From Comamonas composti DSM 21721 (GTDB lineage Bacteria > Pseudomonadota > Gammaproteobacteria > Burkholderiales > Burkholderiaceae_C): DNA of 64,000 bases. The DNA is taken from assembly GCF_000429845.1 (NCBI RefSeq), contig NZ_AUCQ01000001.1, positions 160,647 to 224,646 of the forward strand, in the 5' to 3' direction. Positions within the stretch are counted from its first letter, which is position 1, and the number at the start of each line of letters is the position of its first letter. Position numbers and translations under genes: made by a program. The notes under the pieces were generated by a model. It saw only the letters and a program-made list of their open reading frames with translations, was not told the DNA's origin and ran no database searches. Positions 1 through 8,095 of this stretch are shown here, one piece after another.

Positions 1-441
1 TCCAGGCTGGGGGAGTTTGTTGTCGGGATCCTGCTCGCGCAGCGCGAAATCCTTGGCCACACCGCAGTCCACCACATTCAATGCCAGGCCATGCTGGCGC
101 GCTAGAACACTGACCGCCGCCCCGCCAGACAGAAAGTTCTCCACCATTTGCCAGGTCACATCGGCGGGATAGGCGGACACGCCCTGGGCCGCGAGCCCAT
201 GATCGCCTGCAAACACCAGCATCTGCGGCGCTTGCAGCCTGGGCGTCTGGCTGCCGAGAATGCAGCCCAGGCGCAAGGCCAGAGACTCCAGCCGCCCCAG
301 AGAGCCCACAGGCTTGGTCTTGCGGTCCAGCAGATGCTGTAGCTGTGCAGCCAGGCCCGGGTCTTGCATGGATGCGATGGGCGGCAAGGCCTGCATTGAC
401 GAGGCAGGGCTGGAGACGGACGACGTTTGCGTCAGGTTCAT
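1..441 (-). CDS. cobT: Nicotinate-nucleotide--dimethylbenzimidazole phosphoribosyltransferase, N-terminal part
   Basis: Transfers phosphoribose from nicotinate mononucleotide to dimethylbenzimidazole to make alpha-ribazole phosphate, used for the lower ligand of cobalamin. The gene runs off the left edge, leaving 147 codons. The translation contains the family signature [17 protein letters not shown] followed by a segment ending [16 protein letters not shown], which fits the CobT N-terminal Rossmann-like half. Two in-frame ATGs lie at 447 and 441 with no clear ribosome site; 441 (reading MNLTQ) is chosen arbitrarily. No cobalamin riboswitch is seen upstream. The rest of a cobalamin salvage cluster would lie to the left of the window. 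Confidence 0.9.
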   Translation of the reverse strand, partial: MNLTQTSSVSSPASSMQALPPIASMQDPGLAAQLQHLLDRKTKPVGSLGRLESLALRLGCILGSQTPRLQAPQMLVFAGDHGLAAQGVSAYPADVTWQMVENFLSGGAAVSVLARQHGLALNVVDCGVAKDFALREQDPDNKLPQPG

Positions 442-447
442 TGTCAT

Positions 448-1209
448 AAGCGGATACACCAACTGCACACCTGCCGATGAAGGGCCCGAGTGCGCCCCGA
501 CAAGTGCAAAGCGCAGATTCTGGACTGAAACAACACGGCTCATACGCCAAGAGCATGTTCACACTCATTCTGCTGACCCATCTTGGGCCAGCGACTGTTG
601 GTTTTACGCAAGCCCTCCCGGGGCCTGCAACGGCACTGATGGATGCAAACCAGAGCGGAACTTTATTGCGCCAGGCCGACTGTGCAGCGCAGACCCAGAT
701 GCTGCGCTGCCTCAGAGCTGATGACTGCGCCCAGAGAGGCAGAGCAGCGTACTCAGCGGCACGCGGTTACAAGGTGTTTATCGCCTGAGTGCTTACAGGG
801 AGATGTCATGCAGAGCATGGGGCAAGGCTAGGATTTGCGCACCATGTCCGGGGTCGCCATGGCCGGCTGTCCGGCGATGGGCAGAGAGGGACGGCAGAGA
901 GGGACGGCAGAGAGGGACGGCAGAGAGGGACGGCAGAGAGGGACGGCAGAGCCTACTGCTGTTCGGACATGGTGCTACCAGACATCACGATGCGCATTCT
1001 TGTAGTGCGCTATTAATGGCTGTGACCGGACGGGAGACCGGGAGCCAGCGGACTCAATGCAGGCCTTTGAAGTCGTCGACATCGCCCGGATATGACAACG
1101 CTGTCATTCATGAGTGCTTGCGTGTGCAGACCTGCGCTGCAAGCTCTTGCCCTGGCGCGAAGACGCTGCAAGAAGGCCTTTCCAACGTATTCCAAACAAG
1201 GAGATGACT
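448..1209. other. Long intergenic stretch between cobT and the porin gene
   Basis: About 760 bases separate the divergent cobT and porin genes. Open frames here are short, overlap on both strands and resemble no family I know. The only clear structure is the 13-bp tandem repeat at 882-951. Promoters for both flanking genes must lie here, but I cannot place a convincing -35/-10 pair. Confidence 0.6.
882..951. repeat. 13-bp tandem repeat (minisatellite), five full copies
   Basis: The unit CAGAGAGGGACGG occurs five times without any mismatch (882-894, 895-907, 908-920, 921-933, 934-946), followed by a five-base partial copy. The unit length is not a multiple of three and no credible gene covers it, so it behaves like a non-coding VNTR. 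One strand is almost purely purine. Confidence 0.95.
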
Positions 1210-2256
1210 ATGAAGTGGCAAGTACTCAAGTGGCTTCCCGTGGCAGCGCTGGCTGGTGCCGCAGGCCTGGGCCATGCGCAAAACTCGGTCACAGTCTACG
1301 GGCGTGTGGTCTCGGGTGTGGCCTATCAGTCGAATATCTACGACCTTACGACACAGACTTCCGGCAATGCCTGGAGGACTGCTGGCAATGAATGGGGAAC
1401 CAGCTTCTGGGGGTTCAAGGGAAACGAAGACCTGGGCGGCGGTCTTTCGGCCCTGTTTCAGCTTGAAGGTGGCTTTGCGCTGCCTGATGGTGCAAGCAGC
1501 GGGCTGAGCTTTGGCCGCCGGGCCACCGTGGGGTTCAAAGGAGGATTCGGAACCATCAAGCTGGGCCGCGAGATCCCGGTCTCCGATGCGATATGGGCTC
1601 TCGATCCATCGGGCCAGCAGACGATGGGCTCGGCGACGCTGGTCAATGGCCGCAACTGGCAGGGCCACAGCAATATGATTTATTACGAAACCCCTAGCTT
1701 CGGCGGCTTTAGCGGGTTTGCATTGACCAGCCTGGGCGAGCAGGCGGGCTCTTTCAGCGCCTTGCGCAAGGATGCAGTGGTGCTGGCCTATACCTCACCC
1801 TCCATGGAATTTCGGGTGATCTACGACTCGGTGCGCGATGCCAATGGAGGCTATAGCACGCTCTACACCGCATCCAAGCATCTGGCACTTGGCGGCTCCG
1901 CGCAGCTCGGGCCGGCCAAGCTGTTTGCAGCCTATGAGACGCTTTCTGCCTCAGAAGCCCAGAGCGGCCCGACAAAGGCCACGCAATACTGGCTGGGTGC
2001 ACGCTACCAGCCCACAAGTCCGCTGACCCTGGTTGCGGCCGCATACCGCACGACGCTGAACAACGATGGCGGATCGGCCAATCTGTTCCTGCTGGGCTCC
2101 GAGTACAGCCTGTCCAAGCGCACCGTGCTTTATGCAAGCGTGGGCCGGGTGATGAACAGTGGCAACGCGGCCTTCGGCATTGTTGCCGAAGGCAAGGGAC
2201 CGCTTGCGGGCGGAGCGCAAAACGGCTTCTACGCAGGCGTGGCGCATTCGTTCTAA
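1210..2256 (+). CDS. Gram-negative porin (Omp32/OmpC-like)
   Basis: A 348-residue outer-membrane porin that would form a trimeric 16-stranded channel for small, probably anionic, solutes. A signal peptide occupies about residues 1-21, ending in GLGHAQ, and the mature protein begins NSVTVYGRV, the usual first strand of this family. The C-terminus ends in phenylalanine (AGVAHSF), the BAM recognition signal. AAGGAG at 1198-1203 lies six bases before the ATG at 1210; an ATG at 1204 directly abuts it and is less likely. The gene stands alone and ends at a terminator shared with the convergent receptor gene. Confidence 0.92.
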   Translation: MKWQVLKWLPVAALAGAAGLGHAQNSVTVYGRVVSGVAYQSNIYDLTTQTSGNAWRTAGNEWGTSFWGFKGNEDLGGGLSALFQLEGGFALPDGASSGLSFGRRATVGFKGGFGTIKLGREIPVSDAIWALDPSGQQTMGSATLVNGRNWQGHSNMIYYETPSFGGFSGFALTSLGEQAGSFSALRKDAVVLAYTSPSMEFRVIYDSVRDANGGYSTLYTASKHLALGGSAQLGPAKLFAAYETLSASEAQSGPTKATQYWLGARYQPTSPLTLVAAAYRTTLNNDGGSANLFLLGSEYSLSKRTVLYASVGRVMNSGNAAFGIVAEGKGPLAGGAQNGFYAGVAHSF

Positions 2257-2291
2257 AAAGACACAGCTCTCTCTTTCAGAACGGCGGTAGT

Positions 2292-2325
2292 GCAGCGGGG
2301 CGGTCTTGGCAGGCCGCCCCGCTGT
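2292..2325. terminator. Bidirectional stem-loop between convergent genes
   Basis: A perfect 10-bp GC-rich stem (2294-2303 with 2314-2323), extended by one C-G and one G-T pair, encloses a 10-base loop. It lies between the convergent ends of the porin and the amino acid receptor genes. No long T-tract follows on either strand, so it may work through stem stability or protect 3' ends. Confidence 0.7.
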
Positions 2326-2367
2326 CAATCAGAGCCTGCATCATGCAAGGCTCTGCACTCACCTTTT

Positions 2368-3573
2368 TCACCTCCAGTACTGGCACTTGCTCTCGGCCTT
2401 GGTGGTCCAGACCTGGTCGGCAGGCAGCTTCTTGATGATCTTGTAGTAGTCCCACGTGCCCTTGGACTCGGCAGGCGACTTGACCTGCATGAGATACATG
2501 TCATGGGCGTAGCGGCCATCGTCGCGTATGTAGCCGCTGCCGAAGAAATCGTCCATCTTGGTGCTCTTCCAGGCTGCCATGACCTTGTCGGCATCCAGGG
2601 TACCGGCCTTTTCCACGGCCTTCAGATAGTTCATGGTGGCCGAGTAGTCGGCGGCCTGGATTTCGCTGGGGCGGCGCTGGGTCTTGGCCATGAAGGCATC
2701 GGCAAACTGGCGCGAGGCATCGTTCATGTCCCAATACCAGGGTGCGGTGAACTGCATGCCCTCGGTGTTCTTGAGGCCCAGGCTGTGGATGTCCGAGAAG
2801 AACACCAGCAGGCCTGCGAGCTTCATTTTCTTGGTCACGCCGAACTCGCGCGCGGCCTTGATGGAGTTGATCGTGTCCCCGCCCGCATTCGCAAGGCCCA
2901 GAATCTGCGCCTTGCTGCTCTGGGCCTGCAGCATGAAGCTGGAGAAGTCGCTCGCGTTCAGCGGCGTCCTGACCGCGCCCAGCACCTTGCCGCCCTTGGA
3001 TTCGACAATCTTCGTGGTGTCGGCCTCCAGTGCATGGCCGAACGCATAGTCGGCCGTCAGAAAGAACCAGCTCTTGCCGCCATGCTCGACCACGGCTGCG
3101 CCCGTGCCCTTGGCCAGGGCCACGGTGTCGAACGCATAGTGCACGGTATAGGGGCTGCACTGCTCGTTGGTCAGCGCCGAGCTGCCCGCGCCGTTGTCGA
3201 TGAAGACGCGCTTTTTCTCCTGTGCCACCTTGGCCATGGCCAGGGCCGTGGCCGAATTGGTGCCACCAAACACCAGGCTGATGCCCTGGGTATCTATCCA
3301 TTCACGGGCCTTGCTGGCCGCGATGTCGGCCTTGTTCTGATGGTCGGCCGTGAGCAGTTCTATGGGTTTGCCCAGCACCTTGCCACCAAAGTCGTCGATG
3401 GCCATCTGTATGGCCACGGCACCGTTCTTGCCCTCCACATCGGCATAGAGGCTGGACATGTCGGTGATAAAGCCTATGCGCATCTTGTCCTGGGCCTGGG
3501 CTGCGCTTGCGAGTCCTGCTGCGCACAGTGCGCAGGCCATGGCCGTGATCGATGTCTTGAAGCTTTGCTGCAT
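2368..3573 (-). CDS. ABC transporter substrate-binding protein, branched-chain amino acid (LivK) family
   Basis: A 401-residue periplasmic binding protein of the Peripla_BP_6 type. The signal peptide covers about residues 1-27 (ending AAQAQ), and the mature start KMRIGFITDMSSLYAD is typical of the clade that binds aromatic acids or amides rather than leucine. The fold continues through FGGTNSATA and FFLTADYAFG segments. AAAGGAG sits eight bases before the ATG. No permease or ATPase genes adjoin it, so the partner ABC subunits must be elsewhere or the receptor is an orphan. The substrate cannot be read from sequence. Confidence 0.9.
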   Translation of the reverse strand: MQQSFKTSITAMACALCAAGLASAAQAQDKMRIGFITDMSSLYADVEGKNGAVAIQMAIDDFGGKVLGKPIELLTADHQNKADIAASKAREWIDTQGISLVFGGTNSATALAMAKVAQEKKRVFIDNGAGSSALTNEQCSPYTVHYAFDTVALAKGTGAAVVEHGGKSWFFLTADYAFGHALEADTTKIVESKGGKVLGAVRTPLNASDFSSFMLQAQSSKAQILGLANAGGDTINSIKAAREFGVTKKMKLAGLLVFFSDIHSLGLKNTEGMQFTAPWYWDMNDASRQFADAFMAKTQRRPSEIQAADYSATMNYLKAVEKAGTLDADKVMAAWKSTKMDDFFGSGYIRDDGRYAHDMYLMQVKSPAESKGTWDYYKIIKKLPADQVWTTKAESKCQYWR

Positions 3574-3648
3574 GAAATCTCCTTTGCTGCCGGGGTCTGT
3601 GGCTGAAGCGTTTCATGCTATGCGTGCCATGCTGCATCGCACATAGGG

Positions 3649-3753
3649 CTAGCACGGGCAAATGTCGCCGCAATAACAGGCCAGGGGACAGCTTGTGGCC
3701 GGATCTTCTGGATCGTCGCAGCGGCCCTCCTCCAGGCCGCATTTGGCGCACAT
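3649..3753 (-). CDS. Small cysteine-rich peptide, metallothionein-like (34 residues)
   Basis: An open frame of 34 codons encodes eight cysteines (positions 2, 5, 12, 22, 26, 28, 32 and 34), arranged as CxxC, a lone C, then CxxxCxC and CxxxCxC. An acidic segment (LEEGRCDDPED) lies between the cysteine groups. AGGTG lies six bases before the ATG, a plausible ribosome site; an in-frame GTG four codons upstream is an alternative. Such cysteine density suggests binding of a soft metal such as Zn, Cu or Cd, or of an Fe-S cluster, but that is inference. It lies upstream of the LivK-type receptor on the same strand. I do not recognise a named family. Confidence 0.5.
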   Translation of the reverse strand: MCAKCGLEEGRCDDPEDPATSCPLACYCGDICPC

Positions 3754-3909
3754 GTGTGGCACCTGTGCGCCGCATGACAGGCCAATGACATCAGGCCTGG
3801 GGAGCGCAGGAAAAATAGTGATGTTTTGTAATCATCTTCCGACCGGACAGAGGACCGAGATCAGAAATTCAAACAAAAACAGCTGCAAGCGCCCTGCAGA
3901 CGGGCGCTT

Positions 3910-4178
3910 AGAACGTGTTTACGATCTCCTCGGTGCCGCGCCAGTGTCTTTGCGGGATGGGATGCAAGGCGCGACACCGCAGCAATAGCCGTGCTATTGC
4001 GAGGATTCGCAACGCTGCAGACCGCCCGCAAAGCCACTGGCCCCAAGGGTTGGAGCGAAATCGGGCGATTTCTTCGCGCTGGCCCTTGCTTGCACCCCGG
4101 TGCAAGCTGCGGCCCATCGACTCGAACTCATCCCGATTGCGCTCCAACGCGGCAGCGTAGAGATCGCAAACACGTTCT
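3910..4178. repeat. 269-bp element with terminal and nested inverted repeats
   Basis: The ends (3910-3928 and 4160-4178) are inverted copies of AGAACGTGTTTACGATCTC with one mismatch. Inside are further inverted pairs: about 3939-3956 with 4025-4042; 3982-3989 with 3993-4000 (GCAATAGC); 4050-4065 with 4132-4147 (one mismatch); and 4088-4096 with 4099-4107. It has no convincing coding frame. It resembles a MITE or a mobile structured repeat. It fills most of the gap between the receptor gene and mogA. Confidence 0.7.
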
Positions 4179-4205
4179 TACAGCTATCAAAAGAATAGAA
4201 AACGT

Positions 4206-4808
4206 TCAACCCCGGGCCGGGCGCTGGGCGTTCTTGGGGCGAAAGGCCTTGCAGACCTGATCGTGGGTTTCCAGGTAGGGGCCGCCTATGAGGTCTATGC
4301 AATAGGGCACGGCCGCGAAGATGCCGTTGACTCTTTGCGTGCCGTCGGCGTTCTTCAGGCCTTCCAGCGTTTCGGCAATCGCCTTGGGCTGACCGGGCAG
4401 GTTGATGATGAGGCTGCTGGCGCGGATCACGGCCACCTGGCGCGAGAGTATGGCCGTGGGCACAAAGGCCAGGCTGATCTGGCGCATCTGCTCCCCAAAG
4501 CCGGGCATTTCCCTGTGGGCCACGGCCAGCGTCGCCTCGGGCGTCACATCGCGCCGGGCCGGGCCCGTGCCGCCCGTGGTCAGCACCAGGGCGCAGCCGG
4601 CATCCACCAGCTCGATCAAGGTCTGGCTGATGGCCGCCTGCTCGTCGGCAATCAGCCGGGCCTCGAACTCCAGAGGGTTCTTGAGAGCGCTGCCCAGCCA
4701 CGCCTTGAGTGCGGGCAGGCCCCGGTCCTCATAGACGCCACTGCTGGCACGGTCGCTGATGGAGACGATGCCGATTTTGACGGCGTCCAGTGCCTCGGCC
4801 TCAGTCAT
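4206..4808 (-). CDS. mogA: Molybdopterin adenylyltransferase
   Basis: Adenylylates molybdopterin before molybdate insertion in molybdenum cofactor synthesis; a 200-residue cytoplasmic protein of the MoCF_biosynth family. Signature segments are VSISDRASSGVYEDRG near the N-terminus, LTTGGTGPARRDVTPEA in the middle and IINLPGQPKA near the C-terminus. The ATG at 4808 overlaps the last eight bases of the upstream yjgA gene, with AGAGG about nine bases before it. An ATG three codons upstream directly abuts that site and is less likely. The overlap implies co-translation with yjgA. Confidence 0.9.
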   Translation of the reverse strand: MTEAEALDAVKIGIVSISDRASSGVYEDRGLPALKAWLGSALKNPLEFEARLIADEQAAISQTLIELVDAGCALVLTTGGTGPARRDVTPEATLAVAHREMPGFGEQMRQISLAFVPTAILSRQVAVIRASSLIINLPGQPKAIAETLEGLKNADGTQRVNGIFAAVPYCIDLIGGPYLETHDQVCKAFRPKNAQRPARG

Positions 4809-5472
4809 GGCTCTCATCCTCTGCCTCGCCGCCATCCTGGCCGCCCTGCCCCGTGCTGCCCAGCTGCTCGCGCACCAGCTGGAACAGCTCGCGGTAGGCA
4901 CGACTCTTGCGCTGGGCCTGACCCGTGGACTCCTGCACCCTGGCCTCATGACCCTGGGGCAGATCCTTGCGGGCCTGGCGTATCAGGGCGCGCAATTGCT
5001 GTATGTCGGTATCCGGGAAATGCTCCAGCCAGATGGACAGGGCCGACTCCTCGGCGATCAGCCGGTCGCGCCACTGCTCGGCCGCGTGCAAGGCCATCTT
5101 CTCGGCCGCAGACCCGTTGCGCTGCTCGTCCAGCGCCTGGTTGATGGCTTCGATCTGGGTCTCGTCGAGCTTGCGCATGAGCTTGCCCACATACTGCATC
5201 TGGCGGCGCTTGCCTTCGAAGTTGGTGATGCGCCTGGCTTCTGCAAGGGCTTCCACGAGTTGCTCGGAAAGGTCCAGGCGCTTGAACAGGTCGGCGCGCA
5301 GGCTCATGAGCTCCTTGCCCAGCTCCTGCAGCGCGTCCATCTCGCGCTTGAGGTCGGTTTTGCTCGATTCGCTCGTGCCTTTGAGTTCGGCCTTGAGCTC
5401 CAGGTCCAGATCGCTGCCTTCGGCAACAAACTGGCCTTTCACAAAATAGCCTTTTTTGGGTTTGCGTGACAT
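4801..5472 (-). CDS. yjgA: Dual-action ribosome maturation protein DarP (YjgA, DUF615)
   Basis: A 223-residue protein of the DUF615 family that associates with late 50S ribosome precursors. It starts MSRKPKKGYFVKGQFV and has the highly charged helical body of the family, including KTDLKREMDALQELGKELM and RRQMQYVGKLMRKLD. The C-terminus is acidic (DGGEAEDESHD), and its stop overlaps mogA. It is divergent from pmbA across about 205 bases. Pairing of yjgA with pmbA on opposite strands is a common proteobacterial arrangement and supports both calls. Confidence 0.92.
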   Translation of the reverse strand: MSRKPKKGYFVKGQFVAEGSDLDLELKAELKGTSESSKTDLKREMDALQELGKELMSLRADLFKRLDLSEQLVEALAEARRITNFEGKRRQMQYVGKLMRKLDETQIEAINQALDEQRNGSAAEKMALHAAEQWRDRLIAEESALSIWLEHFPDTDIQQLRALIRQARKDLPQGHEARVQESTGQAQRKSRAYRELFQLVREQLGSTGQGGQDGGEAEDESHD

Positions 5473-5677
5473 GGTTTTCGGGGCAATCAGAAGGGGCGGC
5501 GCACATGCCCTGAGCCGGAGGTCTTTTGAAAGGCAAATCGCCCGGGAGCACAGCCAGGCAAGGCGGCAACTGCAGCCATGGCCCAGGCCATGGTGCGGAC
5601 ATTCGGGTGATTTGTTCGGCGAACTTCGTTCTCAGGGCGCTGCAGGCACCGCAGTGGCGGCTATCATATCCGCCGCT

Positions 5678-7087
5678 ATGAAAAAACCCCGATCCAGCAT
5701 GGCAAGTCATGCCCATCAGCAGGCCGATTCCGGCTTTAGTTACAGCCAACCGTTTTTCGAGGGCCTGGTGGACCAGGCCCTGGCCCACGCGAAAAAACTG
5801 GGCGCAAGCGATGCCGGAGCCGAAGTCTCCGAAGGCTGTGGCCTGAGCGTGAGCGTGCGCAAGGGCGCGCTGGAGACCGTGGAGCGCAACCGCGACAAGT
5901 CCCTGGGCGTGACGGTCTATCTGGGCCATCGTCGAGGCAATGCCAGCACCTCCGACTTCTCCGAAGCCGCCATCGAGCAGACCGTGCAGGCCGCCTACGA
6001 CATTGCACGCTTCACGGCCGAGGACCCCATGGCCGGTCTGCCCGACGCGGCCGATATCGCGCTGCCGGATTCGCACCGCGACCTGCAGCTGTTCCACCCC
6101 TGGTCCATCAACAGCGAAGAGGCCGCACAGCTGGCGCTGGAATGCGAGGAGGCGGCGCTCAAGACGCACAAGCGCATCACCAACAGCGAGGGCGCAGGCG
6201 TCTCGGCCCAGCAAAGCCATTTCTTCAGCGCCCATACCAACGGCTTTCGCGGCGGCTATGCAAGCTCGCGCCACAGCCTCTCGGTCGCGCCCATCGCCTC
6301 CATGCCCGGCAAGAACGCTGAGATGCAGCGCGACTACTGGTATAGCTCGCAGCGCAATGCCATCGAGCTGGCCTCGCCGGCCGAGGTCGGCCGCTACGCA
6401 GCCCAGCGTGCCCTGAGCCGCCTGGGCAGCCGCAAGATCCCGACCACCGAATGCCCGGTGCTGTTCGAGTCCCCCCTGGCTGCAGGCCTGCTGGGCGGTT
6501 TTGTGCAGGCCGTCAGCGGCGGTGCGCTGTATCGCAAGAGCACGTTCTTGCTCGACAGCCTGGGCAAAAGCGTTTTCCCCAAGCACATCGACATCGACGA
6601 GGACCCGTTCGTGCTCGGCGGCAAGGGCAGCTCGCCGTTCGACGAGGAAGGCGTGCGCGTGCAGGCGCGCAAGGTCGTGGACGCCGGCCGTGTGGAGGGC
6701 TACTTCCTGTCCAGCTACTCGGCGCGCAAGCTGGGCATGAAGACCACGGGCAATGCGGGCGGATCGCACAACCTCACGCTGCGCTCGCGCCGCACCAGGC
6801 CTGGCGACGACCTGGATGCCATGCTCAGGAAACTGGGCACGGGCCTGTTCGTGATCGAGCTCATGGGCCAGGGCGTGAACTATGTGACCGGCGATTATTC
6901 GCGCGGCGCCAGCGGCTTCTGGGTGGAGAACGGCGAGATCGCCTTCCCCGTGCACGAGATCACGATTGCAGGCAACCTCAAGACCATGCTCAAAGGCATA
7001 GAGGCCGTGGGCGCCGATGCCTACAACTACGGTGCCAAGACCGTGGGCTCCATCCTCATCAACCGCATGAAGGTCGCAGGAAGCTGA
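5678..7087 (+). CDS. pmbA: Metalloprotease PmbA (TldE)
   Basis: The 469-residue PmbA/TldE subunit, which pairs with TldD in a zinc protease that processes microcin B17 and degrades CcdA-type antitoxins. Family segments include GCGLSVSVRKGALETVERNRDKS, ENGEIAFPVHEITIAGNL and the C-terminal TVGSILINRMKVAGS. PmbA itself lacks the HExxxH zinc motif carried by TldD, which agrees with this sequence. The ATG at 5678 has no strong ribosome site; an ATG at 5699 is also possible. No tldD lies in the window. Confidence 0.92.
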   Translation: MKKPRSSMASHAHQQADSGFSYSQPFFEGLVDQALAHAKKLGASDAGAEVSEGCGLSVSVRKGALETVERNRDKSLGVTVYLGHRRGNASTSDFSEAAIEQTVQAAYDIARFTAEDPMAGLPDAADIALPDSHRDLQLFHPWSINSEEAAQLALECEEAALKTHKRITNSEGAGVSAQQSHFFSAHTNGFRGGYASSRHSLSVAPIASMPGKNAEMQRDYWYSSQRNAIELASPAEVGRYAAQRALSRLGSRKIPTTECPVLFESPLAAGLLGGFVQAVSGGALYRKSTFLLDSLGKSVFPKHIDIDEDPFVLGGKGSSPFDEEGVRVQARKVVDAGRVEGYFLSSYSARKLGMKTTGNAGGSHNLTLRSRRTRPGDDLDAMLRKLGTGLFVIELMGQGVNYVTGDYSRGASGFWVENGEIAFPVHEITIAGNLKTMLKGIEAVGADAYNYGAKTVGSILINRMKVAGS

Positions 7088-7129
7088 GCCTGCCTGTCAC
7101 CCCGCGCCAGCCCGAGTGCCGGGCAGCGC

Positions 7130-7915
7130 TCATTGCGCGGCCTGGCCTGCCCGCTCGCATTGCTGCAGCCACTGCGTGAAGGCGGCCAGCCGCTCGAGGA
7201 AGATGCGGCCCTCGACATCAGGCGTGCGCGCCTCGCACAGAAAAAATTCCATCTGCGCCGCCATCTCTGGATGACGGCGGGCCAGGCTCGCGACATAGTC
7301 TTCCAGACTGCCAGGCCAGTGGCTTTCACCCTCGGTGCGCAGCACATTCGTGGCGCGTATCAGCTTGCGTGCCGCCTCTTTCTGCAGGCGCAGCCGCTGT
7401 TCGGGCATGCCGGCCCGGGCAATGCGCCGGCCATAGTCAGCAAGGGTTTGCGCATAGTCGCCATTGAGGGCCCGGGCAATCGCGGGCGACGGGGCGAATA
7501 CCGCAAAGCCTGCAGCCAGATCCTCGCCATAAAGGCAACGGCATTCGTGCTTGAGCCAGTAGCCCCAGCTGTCGCGCTGGGCCGGCGCCAGCACCTGGGC
7601 CAGCTCGCCCAGGTCGAAGTCGATCTTGCTGACCACGGGGTGACGCTCCTGCAGCTGCAGCCGCAACTGCTCAAGAACCTGCTGCTCCTCGGGCTCCAGC
7701 GGGCCTGTGAGCACCAGGCTCAGATCCAGGTCGGAGCAACCAGCCTGAGCCGTGGCGCGGGCCACGCTGCCGTACAGATAAAGGCTGTGCAGTCGTGCGC
7801 CCAGCGTGCTGACCAGGCTGGCTCGCACATCGTGCACCAGGGGCAGGAACTCGGGCTGCAGCGGCGTGGCTGCCAAAGTGGGGAGCGCCATGGCGGCGCT
7901 GGAGTTGTTGTACAT
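7130..7915 (-). CDS. Nucleotidyltransferase domain protein
   Basis: A protein of about 261 residues with a DNA polymerase beta-like nucleotidyltransferase core: YGSVARATAQAGCSDLDLSLV carries the GS and DxD motifs, and a third acidic residue lies in KIDFDLGEL. The C-terminal half is helical (KEAARKLIRATNVL), as in antibiotic-modifying or HEPN-coupled enzymes, and may bind the acceptor. The substrate is unknown. The start is uncertain: ATGs at 7915 and 7891 and a TTG at 7990 are all in frame and none has a good ribosome site. It converges with pmbA. Confidence 0.7.
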   Translation of the reverse strand: MYNNSSAAMALPTLAATPLQPEFLPLVHDVRASLVSTLGARLHSLYLYGSVARATAQAGCSDLDLSLVLTGPLEPEEQQVLEQLRLQLQERHPVVSKIDFDLGELAQVLAPAQRDSWGYWLKHECRCLYGEDLAAGFAVFAPSPAIARALNGDYAQTLADYGRRIARAGMPEQRLRLQKEAARKLIRATNVLRTEGESHWPGSLEDYVASLARRHPEMAAQMEFFLCEARTPDVEGRIFLERLAAFTQWLQQCERAGQAAQ

Positions 7916-8095
7916 GACTGGGGTGGGCGGCGAAGCAGCCATGGCGGGCTTTATACACGCCCCCGGCAAAGGAATCTGCGATCGAGCCAATACCCGTCTT
8001 GCCGGGTACGCTGGTCATGCATCATCACGGCCTCTCAACCTCTTGCCAGACCCGCGAGAAGCCGCAGCTCGCCCCTTCAGAGCGTGCTCACGCTC

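Noticed and set aside
1031-1050. GGGAGACCGGGAGCC resembles the B12 box of cobalamin riboswitches and lies in the cobT-porin gap
   Set aside because: The other required blocks (the CCCGCAACTG-like and GCCACTG segments) are missing on both strands, and the word is oriented toward the porin rather than cobT.
4263-5144. Long plus-strand frames opposite mogA and yjgA, and similar long frames opposite glnD, acnA, purL and hsdR
   Set aside because: They are antisense shadows caused by high GC at third codon positions; the opposite strand has recognisable families with matching motifs.
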